Under the pieces are notes generated by a model, which saw only the letters and a list, made by a program, of their open reading frames with translations, had not been told where the DNA came from and searched no databases. Position numbers and translations under genes: made by a program. Positions 12,147 to 24,930 of a stretch of 64,000 nt of DNA are shown here, piece after piece (the first letter of the stretch is position 1; every line of letters begins with the position of its first letter). This DNA is from Gaeumannomyces sp. JS-464 (Eukaryota; Ascomycota; Sordariomycetes; Magnaporthales; Magnaporthaceae). The DNA lies in assembly GCA_002197995.1 (NCBI GenBank), contig NGZR01000001.1, positions 11,055,501 through 11,119,500 on the forward strand. Reading direction: 5' to 3'.

Positions 12147-12699
12147 ATTATTAGTTATATTGCCGTTATATTTGTAAAAACCTCGGTGCCTTTGCTGTTT
12201 TTATATATATAAAAACCCTTAAACTTGTTTCCGGGTGCGGACCGTATCCGGCTCGGTGGCTTAGAAATAAAAACCATATTTGCTTTTCGTATACGGTTTT
12301 TGCTATATTAAACAATAGTGCCGTTTGCTTAATTCCTGCGACTGCTTTTAAAGGTTTTATCGCGAAAGCGTTTTTATAATTAATAGTAACAATAGGAAAA
12401 TACGCAAAAAAAAAACTGTAAAAAATGCATATTACGTTTAAATAGCACCCCGGTATCGGGTTTTTTTTTTATAGTAATGTTAATAATGGTAATGTTAATT
12501 CGGTTAATTGCGGCGGCCTGGTTATCCGCGTTTAAAGTTTTTCGGTCCCGCTTTAATGCTTAATCGCGTGGCTTTCCGTAAAATTCGGGGGTCGTGGTTA
12601 ACATTGGGTAATTTAACGTAATTGTATTATTCGCTTTCAAAAGTAACGCTCCGGTTACGGATTATTTTTTCGCTTATAACGCGCATTCGATTTTTTTAT

Positions 12700-14350
12700 T
12701 AATTCGCCGTTTTCGTAATTGTGTTACTTTTGCCTTATTTATATCGTGCTTTTCGGTTGTGCTTTTATTTCCTTCCGGGTGCGGGTTTCCACCGTTTTTT
12801 CCCTTTTTACTTTTAAAAGTTTTTGCCCTTTTTTTTTCGCCCTTTTTTAATTTTTTTATCACAACTTTTAATTTTTTTTTCCCACTTTTGCTCCCAATTT
12901 TCGCGCATCCTCCCGCCCGCGCTTTTACATTTGCCCTCCCGCGCTTCGTTCCCTTTCCGGCTTTTATTTTCCTGCATTATAGCTTTTAAGGACAAAACTC
13001 CCCGTTTTCCTCGCGGCGGCGCGCGCGGTAATACGCGCGGCGGCTATAGCGGCAGCGGTGGTAATAGCGGCTTTGCGCCTGCTCCTTCTCGTAGCGATCG
13101 CAACGAGCACCCATTTTCCAGCTTTAACGACAATAACGACTCCGAGGCCGGTATTGCTTCGAATCCCCGTATTAAAGCTGTAAATGCGGTTTTGCACCGC
13201 TTCGTTCCCTATTTTTTTGCTAATTTTTTCTCTTTTTTCCTTTAGCTTTACCGTTTGTACCATTAAAAGGAGTACAAGGCGGCGATCGCTATTTTTTCGG
13301 GTTACATTTTTCACGACTTAATAATGTATATTTCCCGTATCGTTCCCCTTTTTATCCCACCTCGCTAATTTTTTAAACTTGCTTGCAAAATTTATATTAG
13401 TTGCATTTAGCGTTTCGCTAACGGCATCGATAATGCCGGCGCCGTTCGGAAATACTATTATAAAACCTATATATTTTTTATTTGCTCCGCTTTTTTTTTG
13501 CTCGGTTCCGGTCGTATTAACTTTTGTTTTTAGCTTTTCGCGTTTTAACTTATATGGGGTGCGCTTTTTCGCGCGGTATTTGCGTTTAAGTTTGTTATTT
13601 TTTTTCCTCCTTTTTTATTGCGTTTTTTTGTTACTAATTTATCGGTTCCGTTTTGGTAGCTTCCCGTTGGTATTAAAAATTAGGTTTACGGCGTTTTCCG
13701 TATTTATTAGCGCTATATTTAATCCCTTTTTAAAACTACTGCCGACTTAAAGGATATTTTAACCGAGGTCGCTTATACTGTTAAAATTTATAGCGGTTTT
13801 ATTCCGGTGCTATATGTTTTATTACTAATGCTTTTTTCCAACTTCGTTATACCATTTTAAAATACGCTATTACCGGTTACGTTCGATTTGCGAAGGATAT
13901 CGGGAAGCGGTTTAACGTTCCTTTTAATACTAGGTTTTCGCGCTCGTTTTTTTCCAGCTTAAAAAGCGCTTTTGCTGTTATAACTGCATTTAATGGCTCG
14001 GGTTTCGTTCGCTCCCTTTCCGGTAATATGGTGCCCCCGGCGTAAGCTATATTAGGTTAAGCTTTTAAAATTATTAATGCGTGGGACTTGTTTAACCGCA
14101 TTCGAATAAAAGCGTTAGCTTTAAAGCGGGCTAAAATACGGGTTTATCGATATTTCCTTTTATATCGCTGTTTTCCTCCGGTTCGCTAACCTTTTTATAT
14201 TTGCTAAATGTCTTTCGTGCAAAATTCTTTTAATTTCATTTTCGGTCGGATTTTAATTAAATATTAAAAGGATGTTATTAACGAAATATTAAGGGAAATG
14301 GGTAAAAATGGAAATAATTAGCTTAATCGGTTCCTTTCCGGTTACGGCTC
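12700..14350 (-). pseudogene. LINE-A third open frame downstream of the RT ORF, family unknown
   Basis: Lies 3' of the ORF2 end and is colinear with 21,400-22,900 in LINE-B and 34,700-36,160 in LINE-C. The sense reading contains an MVYAGG-type motif, a DSDRR segment, a Pro/Arg/Ala-rich linker and a Lys-rich tail (KKIKKGRKKKGKNF). The long antisense Phe/Pro-rich frames here (for example 12,759-12,989) are shadows of this Lys-rich tail. I do not recognise the protein. It could be a displaced gag-like nucleic-acid-binding protein, judged only on basic composition. Confidence 0.5.
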
Positions 14351-14449
14351 GCATATAAGGTATTAACGTCGGTTTACTTTTCCTTCCTTTCGTTTTTTAA
14401 TAAGGTATTTTCGTTTAACGTTTTATAATTATTTATAGTTTAGTTTTTT

Positions 14450-17400
14450 TCCGGCTTAATGGTATTTTTTTTTCTCCTTTTTTTTGCGCGTTTTCCTTTT
14501 ACCTTTTTCGCTGTTTTAAAATCTATTAATTTTTTAGTTTTAAATATTATACGTGCTATTTTTTTAAATGATATATTCCTTATTTCTTACAACTCGAAAT
14601 ATACCTTTCGGCTATTCGCTTATACCATCCTAATGCCATCCCGCTATTTATTTTAACGGGTGCATTAAATTAGCACGTGTTATATTATTTCCTTTTATCC
14701 GCTACCGCATTCGCATAGCGGCGTTACCGCGTTAAACACGTTTTTATTAAATAGGAAAGCATTTAAACCTAGCTTTTCCGTTTTAATTTAAATTGCCATT
14801 AAATTATATACTTTTAGCATTTTTTCGTAATATTTAACCATTTTTTCCGTAAATAAAGGGTTATTCGCTAAGCACGCGATTTTATACCGGTTTGCTTTTT
14901 TACCGCTTTCGTTAAACTGGCAATTTTTAACTTCCATTCCATTATTACGTTAAAATTCCAACGTTTCGCGTATTTATATTTAAATTTTTTCGTTTTCGCA
15001 GGGGATTAGTTTACGTTTCGGTTTCGGGGTTATTTTAAATCGGTTTTAGCGTTCCGCTTATCCTTTTTTTACCTGGCCGTTTTAAAAGTATAGTTTTTTA
15101 TTCCGTTCCCGGTATTTTAACCTTTTAAATCGGCCCGCTACCTTCGTTATCGCTTTATTAATCCGCTATATCATTCCAATTTCCAGCCATTTATTTTTTA
15201 TATTAATTACCTTTTCGTTTAAGTACAAATTTAAAGGTAGCACGTAGGTTTTTATTTTTAAATAAGCTAATAACGTCGCTTTATATGCTCCGGCTACCAT
15301 TTTAAAGCATATTCGCTATTTTTTCGCTAACTTTTTAACTGCGCTTTAAAACCGCCCCCGTAATTCGGTTGGAAGGTAATATGTTGCGGCTTTATACGCT
15401 ATCGCGCTTTTGCATACTATTGCGTATAATTATCTCGTTTTAGCGAAGCTATTCCCTTACGTTACCGCTGCGAGTTTTATTATCGCTAATTGTTATTTTT
15501 CCTATTTGCTTTTCGCTTATTTGGTATAAACCTTAAAATTTAATTTATAATTTAGCTAAATTCCGAGGAATTTCGCCGTTAGCGATAGTTATACGTGGTA
15601 ATTCCGGTACGAACCCGGATTTAATTTAAAGCTTTAATAAAATGCAACAACTCGGTTTTTAATGCGTTAAATGTTATTCCTGTTATTTTTGCCTACGTTT
15701 AGCATACGTTTTAAGCTTTTTCTAATAGTTATGCCGTTTTCGCTATAATGCCTTTTACTGTTAAAAGGTTAATATCGTCGGCGAAGCTAACCATTATTAT
15801 TTTGGAATTTTTTCCAGCTTATCGTATAATAACGCGATATAAAAGATAAATAATATAAGTAATAGTGGTAATCCTTACGGAACTTTTATAATTACTAGTA
15901 TTAGCGTTAACGTGTTTCCGTTAAACCGAAACCGGGCCGTTTTATTTATAAGCCAGCTTTTAATCCATTTAACTATTTTTGGTGGAAATCCTTGCTTTCG
16001 CATTATATTAAGCAGTTTAATATGGTTAACATTATTAAATGCTTTTAATAGGTCGAATTGCAATAACGAAGTTATAACGCCGTAATTCCACGCTATTATT
16101 ATTATATTTATCACTTATTTAATAGCGAATTCGGTGTTGCGTTTTTTTTATTGCCCATTTATCCTTCCGGTAAAAGTTTCCTTTTTTCCGTTTCGTTAGC
16201 GATCCGTTTCTTATTATAACTTTTATAATTTTAAAAATGGACGAAAAAAGTGCAATCGGTTTCCATTTTCCCGCTATTTTTTATCTTTTATATTTTGCTT
16301 AGTTTTAACAGCATTATTATAAGTGCATTTCGAAAGCGTTTTGGGAAATATTTAAAATCGAAATTGGCGTTAGCTATTTTAAATATAACTTTCTAATATG
16401 GTTAGCCGCATACTTTTAAAAGTCCGTTTAATAAATTATCCGCTCCCGAGGCTTTCCAATTTTGCGTTTTTTTAAAGCCGTTAATACGTCGCCGCTTTCC
16501 GGGTTTATTATATGTGTTTATTAGGAACGCGTAGTAAAACGTGTCGTTATTAAACGTGGTATTTGTAATATCGGTTAAATCCGCTTTTAAATTGGGGTAA
16601 AACTTAGCCGTTAAAGCTATTGCTTTATTTGCGTGGGTGTTAGCTAGTTCCTAATTGCCGTTTTTTAATCGGTGTAAATCCGGTAATTTAGTTGGATTTC
16701 GTTTTTTATAGCTGCGTAATTTCGCTTACCGTTTTATATTCCAAAAAGTGGCTTTTTTCTCTTTTTTTTAATGCCTCCTTAATAAACTTTTTCCAATACG
16801 CGTTAGCCGCTTTCCTTTTTTCCTTTATAAAAGCCTTATCCGCTGTTTTTAATTCGTTATAGCTATTTTATGTTTTTAACCTCGTATATGCGCGCCGGCA
16901 TTTCCTCGTTTTTTTTAGCGAGTTTAGTAAATTTTAAATTCCAATACGGTGCTAGCTTAAAACTAATTAATAATTTCCTTTTTAATATTAGCTTATTAAC
17001 GATTAGGGTTAGTTAATTTATTAATACATTTATTTAGTTATCGATATTTTCCGGTATTTCCATATTTTTAATTTTAATATGCTATATAGCTAATTGCAAT
17101 GCTTTTTTTTAGTCGTTTTTATATTAATATTTACTTTTTTCCATACCCATTTTTCGGCGGTTTTTTACCGAAACGGCTCCGTTTCGGTATTAACCAAAAT
17201 CATTTGGGGGTGGTAATCCGATCCCCTTATTTCGTCGTTTTTACTTTTGTATTTTACGGCTAACGCGTCGAATACCTATGCATGGTCGATTATGCTTTTT
17301 CGTTCGCCAAATTTTTTTTTCGTTACTTTCCGTAAAGTATTGCAAATTCGAATTTTTACCAATGCGCTAGCGATAGTAATACGTTTGCTTTTTCGTTTTG

Positions 17401-18200
17401 TGTTATAAACGTTTTATATAAAGTAATACATATTAAAATCCTTTATAAGCACGGCGTAATATCGTAATAATTACGTTTCGATTTTTGTTAATAGCGTATG
17501 CCATTTTCCTAATGCTTTTAAATCCGGCGAATATATTAAATAAATATCGATTTTTCCTAATAGGGTTTGCAATATTACTATTACTTAATCGTATTCGCTT
17601 TAGCTTTTTTACGATACGGGGTTTAGCCGTTAATAAACGTATAATGCTGCGTTTAAGCGGTTATCGGTTTAGTAATAAACCACTTCGTATTTGCATTTTG
17701 CTAGTTTTTTTGGGTTTCCATATCGGTCCAACTCCGGCTCCTATATAGTTATTATATCGTATTTTTTCCTGCTAAATAGCGGGATATCTCCTTCCGCTCC
17801 CTTTCCTTATGTTCCAATATAATATCGAAATTACCATACGGGTTTTTTTTGGCCTTTTAATGCGTTTTACGGGCTAGTGCTATTTATTATCGGTAGCGGT
17901 TCGGAGGAAGGGGGAAAGGGGGGGGTTTATCGGGGCTATTATCCTTTCGGCTTCCTCGCGTACTTGCTCGTTTACCGTAACGGGGGGTTTAACTAGCGGG
18001 GAGCTCGTTTTAAAGGTAAAGTGTGTTATAAGTAAAAGAAGCGGCCGTATATTAGTTCGGCTTTTAGGTAATTGTAAATTTTTGCGGGGTTTGCCGATTA
18101 ATCGGCGTTTTAAAGTCCGGGTCGGTAAGTTATTATCCGAGTTTAAATTATTCCTTCGTTTTTTGCTAAAGCTCGTTAGCCTTTCGGTTTCGAGGGGTTA
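14450..18200 (-). pseudogene. LINE-A ORF2: endonuclease and reverse transcriptase (RIP-degraded)
   Basis: Minus-strand motifs in order: the endonuclease start (GAGVGPIW-like, about 17,705-17,745), the SDYHPQM motif of the endonuclease end (17,203-17,225), the RT palm segment SLLQFDLLKAFNNVNH (about 16,010-16,060, containing the first catalytic Asp) and FADDINLL (15,765-15,795, the catalytic aspartate pair). The 79-codon open stretch 15,875-16,114 is intact RT sequence. C-terminal sequence corresponds to the Cys/His segment better seen in LINE-C (34,250-34,320). I see no RNase H domain, which some Tad-clade elements carry. Confidence 0.85.
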
Positions 18201-18249
18201 ACGGGCTTGGAAAATAGGAAAGGTAACGTTTTTATTGGTTTGTAAACTG

Positions 18250-19600
18250 CGCCTTTTAGCATAAACCTTTTTAGTCGGTTTAATATGCTTTTTTTGCTTT
18301 TTTTATAACGCGTTATGCCATTTCGCATCCCCGGTAAAAGCCGGGTGCGGTTTTATTGCAATTTATGCATTTGGGTGTAACTTTTTAATATTAATAATAA
18401 GCGTCGCATTAGTATTTTCCTTTTTAGTATTTCGATTTTTTACAATACGAGCACCGGCTCGGTTAATGCAAAACTTTTAACGGTATCCCCATTCGAAATA
18501 ATGTATAGCATTAGTTAGCTTTAACGTTTAGTATAAATAACTCGCAATTATAATTACTGCTTTTATTACAAATCCTCGTTCGTATGCTTAATCCGCTGCC
18601 GTTACCGATCCGATGCGGGCTAATACTATAGCATATCCGTAAAAGGTTCGGGCCGGCTATACGTGTATAATTTAACTTTTACATTTCGGTTTTCGGTGTT
18701 TAAACTTTTAACAAATGCGTTTGGGTTTTTTAAAAGTGCTTTTTATTTAAAACCTCGAATTACCACGTCGTATGTTCCGCACCCAAATCGTTACCTGGTC
18801 GCCGAATACTTTTTTCACCTAATCGTTTTTTTTTTATATTTTTTGCGTTTATTAAAAGCATATTATTACGTTTCCATTCCGAAATCGTTTCTTACCCGTA
18901 TTATCGTGCTTAGTTAGTTATTTAACGCTTATAAGGTATTTATCGTTAATCGCTTTTTAATTGCTTTTAGGGGTTTTTTTACGTTTACGATAATCTTTCG
19001 TTCGACTTTTAACGATATAAATCGGGGTGGGATTACGCCGTGTTCGGGTGCTATTAGCGTGGTTAGGTTAACTCGGTTCCGCCCGGCATTCGGGCTGGTA
19101 AGCCCGTGGCCAATGGCAATAGCATAGGACTTTTAATATTAGCCAATGCTTTTTTAACTTCTTCGAATATTTTTGCTTTAAGCTTTTACAGCGTATTGTT
19201 AATTACTAGTCCTTTTACGGCGGCTTCGCGCTAGCGAGCCGCTTTCGCGTTAATCCCTCGTTTTATTAACTCCGATACCAGTTGCAAAACTTCCGGCAAC
19301 TTTCCATTATTATAAAAAGCTTTAACTTATTAATAATTTTTTTTTTATTTTTTATTTTAGCAGTTGCGCGCCGGTTTCGTATCGGTGTCGCTGCTTTCCC
19401 GCGTATCCGAAAACGCGTTGGGAGGATCCACCGTCGTAGCGTGCCGACTGGCCGCGAGCCCAAAATCGATCGCCATTGATTTTTAGCCCGCGCCGTTAGC
19501 GCGCGCGACGATGCGGCATCGATCCGGGGTCGAGTCGGCTGCGAAGTTCGATTTGGCGTCGGAATTGGATTATTTGGAAGGGCTAACCGGCTACGCATTT
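18250..19600 (-). pseudogene. LINE-A ORF1: gag-like protein with CCHC zinc knuckle
   Basis: The minus strand reads C-I-N-C-N-K-T, then Y-R-G-C-E, at 18,325-18,369, the CxxC...C knuckle form typical of fungal LINE ORF1 proteins that coat the RNA. Upstream the frame is damaged, but a basic 110-codon open stretch remains at 19,266-19,598 near the 5' end. The final 230 bp (19,360-19,600) are GC-rich, in contrast to the rest of the element. ORF1 is missing from LINE-B and LINE-C because both are 5'-truncated. Confidence 0.7.
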
Positions 19601-19628
19601 TTAAAGTCGCAGCAGCTTTTTATTTTCG

Positions 19629-19644
19629 TTTAAACGTTATAAAT
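19629..19644. repeat. LINE-A target-site duplication, right copy
   Basis: Identical 16-mer to 12,131-12,146. It marks the exact 5' end of LINE-A and the resumption of the Gypsy element. Confidence 0.9.
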
Positions 19645-20778
19645 TAAAAGGGGAAAATGTAACTTTAAACATTTATAATTTAAAAAGCATAATTTACAAA
19701 TAATTGGACTACTGGCTAGGTTTAATAGGAAAAGCTATTAACAACCGAGGAAGTTTAGCAGTTATAAGCCCCGGGTAATGCGCAAACAATACCATTAAAA
19801 GGAGTTATAACGGTAGCAAAACGAGGTAATTAGCTTAAACAATTAACGGCGATAGGTTCGCGATTATTCGATAGCGATATCGATTAATGCGAGCAAACGG
19901 AACTTGTTATACAAATAAAAAACGTTTCGGAAAAGTATTACAAGTATTGGAAGTTATTTAAAAAAAAAAAACTTTAATAATTGGATTTTTAAAATATAAG
20001 CTATTCGATTTTAAAATTAAAACTTAAACTAAAAGCGCGACTTAAGTATTAAAGTTGTATTAGCTTAACTTTTAATAGTAAAAGGTGCTAAAAAAACAGT
20101 TAAAAATGGATTTAAAAAAAGGGTTTATTAAACCTTTCGATTTGCTAATCGGGTATAAAATCTTTTAAAAATAAAAAAAAAACGGGAAGGAAGCGAATAT
20201 GTATTAATTACTAACCGTTAAACGAAGCGATTATTAAAAATCGATACTTTTTACTTTTTATTAACAAAATAAAAAAACATGCTTGGAAAAGCCTAATTTT
20301 TTACGGCTGTTAACCTACGCAAAGCGTATAACCTATTAAAAATTAAAAAAGGCCAAAAATAAATAACAACTTTTAAAACCAATTTAAAGTATTTCGAATT
20401 ATTAATAATGGTTTTTGTTTTTATTAACGCATTAACCGCGTTTTAAAAAAATGGTTAACTACGTATTGCGGGAGCATTTTAAAAGGTTTATACTTGCATA
20501 TTTAAACGATATCCTAATATTTTCGGAAATTATGGAAAAACATAAAAAACACGTTTTTAAAATGCTTTAAAAGCTGCTTAACGCAAAGCTTTTAATTAAA
20601 CCAAAAAAATGCGTATAACATATTTATAAAATCGCGTTTTAAAGTTCGTAATTACATTAAAACAAATTGCGATAAACCTTAAAAAGGTTTAAAAAATTAA
20701 AAATTAGCTTATATTTAAAAACGTTAAAAAAATATAAAGGTTTTTTAACTTCGTAAACTTTTACGAAAAGTTTATTTA
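19645..20778 (+). pseudogene. Gypsy chromovirus 1 reverse transcriptase (RIP-degraded)
   Basis: The plus strand reads a classical Gypsy RT: FELLIMVFVFINALTAF at about 20,395-20,445 and LAYLNDILIFSE at about 20,493-20,527, where the second Asp of YLDD is now Asn by a RIP-type change. KPKKCV and the remains of FLGFxNFYRKF follow. The frame is cut inside the FYRKFI codons by LINE-B (20,779) and resumes at 23,038. Confidence 0.88.
20764..20778. repeat. LINE-B target-site duplication, left copy
   Basis: 15-mer CGAAAAGTTTATTTA; partner CGGGAAGTTTATTTA at 23,023-23,037. The two differences are G-to-A, as RIP would produce after insertion. Confidence 0.88.
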
Positions 20779-23022
20779 TTAGTTATACTACCGTTATGTT
20801 TGTAAAAACCTCGGTGCCTTTGCTGTTTTATATACATGTAAAAACCTTTAAACTCGTTTCCGGGTGCGAACCGCATCCGGCTTAGTAGCTTAGGAATAAA
20901 AACCATATTTGCTTTTCGTATACGGTTTTTGCTATATTAAATAGTAGTGCCGTTTGCTTAATTCCTGCGATTACTTTTAAAAGTTCCATCGCGAAAACGT
21001 CCTTATAATTAATAGTAACAATAGGAAAATACGCAAGGGAAAAACTATAAAAAATGCATATTGCGTTTAGGTAGCGCTTTAATGTCGGGTTTTTTCTTTT
21101 TATGGTAATGTTAATAATAATAGTGTTAATTCGGTTAATTACAGCGGCCTAATTATTCGCGTCCGAGGTTTTTCGGTCCCGCTTTGGTATTTAATCGCGT
21201 GGCTGCTTCGTAAAGTTCGAAGGTCGTGGTTAACATCGAGTAATTCGACGTAATTATGTTATTCGCTTCCGAAAGTAACGCTCCGGTTGCGGATTGTTTT
21301 TTTGCTTATAACGCGCATTCGATCTTTTTATTAGTTCGCCGTTTTCGTAATTATATTGCTTTTGCTTTATTTATATCGTGCTTTCCGGTTATGCTTTTAT
21401 TTCCTTCCGGGTGCGGGTTTCCACCGTTTTTTCCCCTTTTGCTTCCAAAGGTTTTTGCCCTTTTTTTTCGCCCTTTTTTTTTTTTTTATTACAACCTTTA
21501 ATTTTTTTTCCCACCTTTGCTCCTAATTTTCGCGCATTTTTCCGCCCGCGCTTTTACATTTGCCTTTCCGCGCCTCGTTTCCTTTCCGGCTCTTATCTTC
21601 CTGCATTATAACTCCTAAAAATAAAACTCCCCGTTTTCCTCGCGGCGGCGCGCGCGGTAATGCGCGCGGCGGCCACAGCGGTAGCGGTGGTGGTGGCGGC
21701 CTTACGCTTGCTCCTCCTCGTAGCGATCGCGACAAGCACCCATTTTCCAGCTTTAACGATAACGACGACTCCGAAGCCGGCGTTGCTCCAAACCCCCGCG
21801 TTAAGGCTGTAAGTGCGGTTTTGCACCGCTTCGTTCCCTATTTTTTTGCTAATTTTTTTCTTTTTTCTTTTAGCTTTACCGTTTATACCACCAAAAGGAA
21901 TATAAAACGGCGATCGCTATCTTTCCGGGTTACATTTTTTACAACTCGATGGTATATGTTTCCCGTATCGTTCCCCTTTTTATCCCGCTTCGCTAACTTT
22001 TTAAGCCTGCTTGTAAAATTGTGTGTTAGTACATTTAGCGTTTCGCTAACGGCATCGATAGTGCCGGCGCCGTTCGGGGATGCTACTATAAAGCTTATAT
22101 ATTTTTTATTTGCTCCGCCTTTTTCCCTGCTCGGTTCCGGTCGTGCTAACTTTTATTTTTAGGCTTTTCGCGTTTTAATTTGTGTGGGGTGCGCCTTTTT
22201 GCGCGGTACTTGCGTCTAAGTTTGTTATTTCTTTTCCTTTTTCTTTTATTGCGTTTTTTTATTGCTAATTTGTCGGTTCCGCTTCGGTAGCCTCCCGCTG
22301 GCACTAAGGATTAGGTTTACGGCGTTTTCCGTGCCTATTAACGCTACATTTAATCCCTCCCTAAAACTGCTGCCGATTTGGAAAATGTTTTAACGAAGGT
22401 CGCTTATACCGCTAAGGTTTATAGCGGTCCTATTCCGGTGCTATATGCTTTATTACTAATGCTTTTTTCCAGTTTCGTTATACCACTTTAAAGCACGCCA
22501 TCGCCGGCTACGTTCGATTTGCGAAAGATATCGGGAAGCGGTTCGGCGTCCCTTTTAGTGCTAGGTTTTCGCGCTCGTTCCCCTTTAATTTAGGAAGCGC
22601 TTTTGCTATTATAGCTGCATTTGGTAGCTCGGGTTTCGTTCGCTCCCCTTTCGGCAACATGGTGCCCCCGGCGTAAACCATATCGGGTTGGGCTTTTAAA
22701 ATTATCGATGCGTGGAACTCGTCCAACCGCATTCGGATGGAGGCGTTAGCTTTAAAGCGGGTTAAAATACGGGTTTATCGATGTTTCCTTTTATATCGCT
22801 GTTTTCCTCCGGTTCGCTAACCCTTTTGTGTTTGCTAAATGCCTTTTGTGCAAAATCCCTTTAATTCCACCTTCGATCGGATTTTAGCTAAGTGTTGGGA
22901 GGATGTTATTAACGAGATGTTAAGGGAAATGGGTAAAGATAAAAATAATTAGCTTGGTCGGTTTTTTTCCGGTTGCGGCTCGCATATGGGGTGTTAGTGT
23001 CGGTTTACTTTTCCTTCTCGTT
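20779..23022 (-). mobile_element. LINE-B: 5'-truncated copy of the same LINE inside Gypsy RT
   Basis: 2.24 kb on the minus strand, 15-bp target duplication. It holds only the 3' UTR (20,779-21,380), the third open frame (about 21,400-22,900) and a few bases of the preceding region. Truncation falls just 3' of ORF2. It is less RIP-mutated than LINE-A, so the third frame is more readable here. Insertion is within the FYRKFI codons of the Gypsy RT. Confidence 0.88.
21400..22900 (-). pseudogene. LINE-B third open frame, best-preserved copy
   Basis: The minus strand can be read nearly continuously for about 500 codons with few stops, almost all at TGG/CAA-type positions. It begins near an IRSKVELKGFCTKG segment (about 22,870), then 22,508-22,732 (MRLDEFHASIILKAQ, MVYAGGTMLPKGER, PNRFPISFANRT). 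Next come a segment with SPNGAGTIDAVSETLNVL (about 22,030-22,085), RKDSDRR, a Pro-rich linker (RPPPPPLPLWPP, about 21,675-21,705) and a Lys-rich tail. No family recognised. The antisense frame 21,560-22,162 is also open and Gly/Phe-rich but lacks an independent reason to be coding. Confidence 0.5.
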
Positions 23023-23037
23023 CGGGAAGTTTATTTA

Positions 23038-24930
23038 AAATTGCAGTAAAAAAGCGGCACTATTTACGAATTTTACCAAAAATAACACCCAGTTATATTA
23101 AGGGAAACAAAAACAAAAAGCGTTTAAAAAGCTGCGAAACGCAAAAGTATAAAAACCAGTACTAGTATTGTTAAACTTAAACAAACCGTTCGAAATAAAA
23201 ACCGACATTTTAAATTACGCGATCGAAAAGCAGCTCGAGTAACGAAATGAAAAAAAAAGCTGCACCCGTGCGCTTTTCTTTTACAAAAGCTTAACGGATT
23301 TAAATTAAATTATTAAATCCATAATAAAAAACTTTTTGCAATTTTTTAAGCTTTTAAAAAATGGCGCCCGTACTTATATAAAGCAAACTATTAAGTTATA
23401 ATATATATAAATTATAAAGGTTTAACGCATTTTATTACCAGTAAAAACCTAAATAAAAAATAAGTCCGGTGGAGCGAGTTTTTCCAAAATTATAACATCC
23501 GGATCGAGTACTAAAAAGGATTGAAAAACGGCCGGATAAACGTTTTTAACCGCTAATTGGATTACGAAGTCGATATACCCGAATAAACTCGTACAATTTT
23601 AGCATAAAAACTAAACGGATTTTTAATTCCGGCTTAACGGACGTTGGTTAAAACAAAAAAATAAAAAAAAATAAACTTTAAAATTTTTTTACAAATTTAT
23701 AAACAATTAGCTTATAAGTATTAAAAAGTAATTAAAACTTAAAAACGATTTTAGCAGTACTACAAGTTTAAAAAAAACCCGAACCGAAGTATAAAAAGCA
23801 ATTAAAAATTGTAAAAGCTACGTAAAAAACAAAACTAATAGGTATAAACCTTATAAGTTATTACAACCCTTACCAGCGCTTAGCGAAGTATGGTAAAAAG
23901 TTATTATAAAGTTTATCGTTAAATTATTTAAATTAAAAAAGCTTTTAACGAACGTCCAATACGATAGCATTTTAATAATAGTAAACAAGCTTATTAAATA
24001 CGCTTTATTTTTACCATATAAAAAAGCAGCAATGCTAAAAAGTTAACATACGTTTTTATTAAGCACGTGGTAGCGGAACACGAAACGCTAAACCGTTTAA
24101 TTACGGATAAAAATAAGCTATTTATAAGCAAGTTTTGGAAAAGATTTACAGTTAATTTAAAAGCAAAAACACTTTTTATCGATAGCTTATTATTTTTAAA
24201 CGGATAAATAAATAAAACGAACGAATTAAATTATAAAGTAGTTTTCCGTTACTACGTTAATTACAAATAAAATAACTAAGCATAACTACTTTTTATAACA
24301 CAGTTCGCGTATAACAATTCGGTACACGAAAATATAAAAATTACACCGTTTTACGCAAATTACGGGTTTACGCTTACAACATACGAAGAACTTAAGATAG
24401 GAAAACACGCTTTTACGGCGGAAATACAAGTAAAAAGATTTATTAAACTGCATAAATAATTCCAAAAAAAGCTCGAAAAACTATAATAACGCATATCCAT
24501 TTAAACTAATAAAAAAAAATTAAAAAACCGATTTTTAAAAAAAAGGATAACGTTTATCTTTTTCGACGCAATATTAAAACAAAACGACCAAACGACAAAT
24601 TAAACTATAAAAAAATGGGAGTTTTTAAAGCATTAAAAAAAGTTTCGAACGTTAATTACGAATTTTAATTGCTATTAATTATAAAATCCCACCCGTTTTT
24701 TTACGTTTTTTTTATTTAAACCAGCGCTACCAAGTTTTAAAATAACGAATTAGTGGAAATCGACGTAAAACAAAAGTATAAAATCGAGGAAATTATAAAC
24801 AAAAATGTAATTAACGAAACTAAGTATTACCTGGTTAAATAAGTAAAGTACGGAGTTAAAAAAAGCATTTGGAAAAAAAAACCAACTTTAAAAAAAAGCG
24901 CTAGACTTTTAAAAAGTACCGACGAAAAGC
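23038..24930 (+). pseudogene. Gypsy chromovirus 1 RNase H, integrase and chromodomain (RIP-degraded)
   Basis: After the LINE-B duplication the RT frame resumes with RNase H sequence (LNKPFEIKTDILNYAI near 23,175-23,225). The integrase core reads ITDKNKLFISKFWKRF at about 24,097-24,145. A chromodomain-like end follows at 24,750-24,920, with EIDVKQ, a YYLV segment and a repeated Lys/Glu pattern ending LLKKY. Frames contain many TAA/TAG stops from RIP. Confidence 0.85.

Larger units (their letters stand above)
12147..19628 (-). mobile_element. LINE-A: full-length Tad-like non-LTR retrotransposon, RIP-inactivated
   Basis: A 7.48-kb minus-strand element with perfect 16-bp target duplications. In its own direction it has an ORF1 with a CCHC knuckle (18,325-18,369), an ORF2 with an apurinic-type endonuclease (about 17,750-17,150) and reverse transcriptase (about 16,700-15,300), a CCHC-like C-terminal segment, then an extra 3' open frame (about 14,300-12,700) and a 3' UTR (12,640-12,147). 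The 3' end is AT-rich (TAATAAT) rather than a long poly(A). Two other copies in the window share the 3' half. RIP stops rule out activity. Confidence 0.87.

Noticed and set aside
12759..13245. Phe/Pro-rich and RGG-rich plus-strand frames (also 21,256-22,162, and 35,718-36,404 on the minus strand)
   Set aside because: They lie antisense to the LINE third frame; the Phe runs are complements of its Lys-rich tail and the Gly runs of its Pro/Ala linker. RT orientation shows the LINE reads the other way.
17485..17748. 87-codon plus-strand hydrophobic frame
   Set aside because: Antisense to the LINE-A endonuclease domain.
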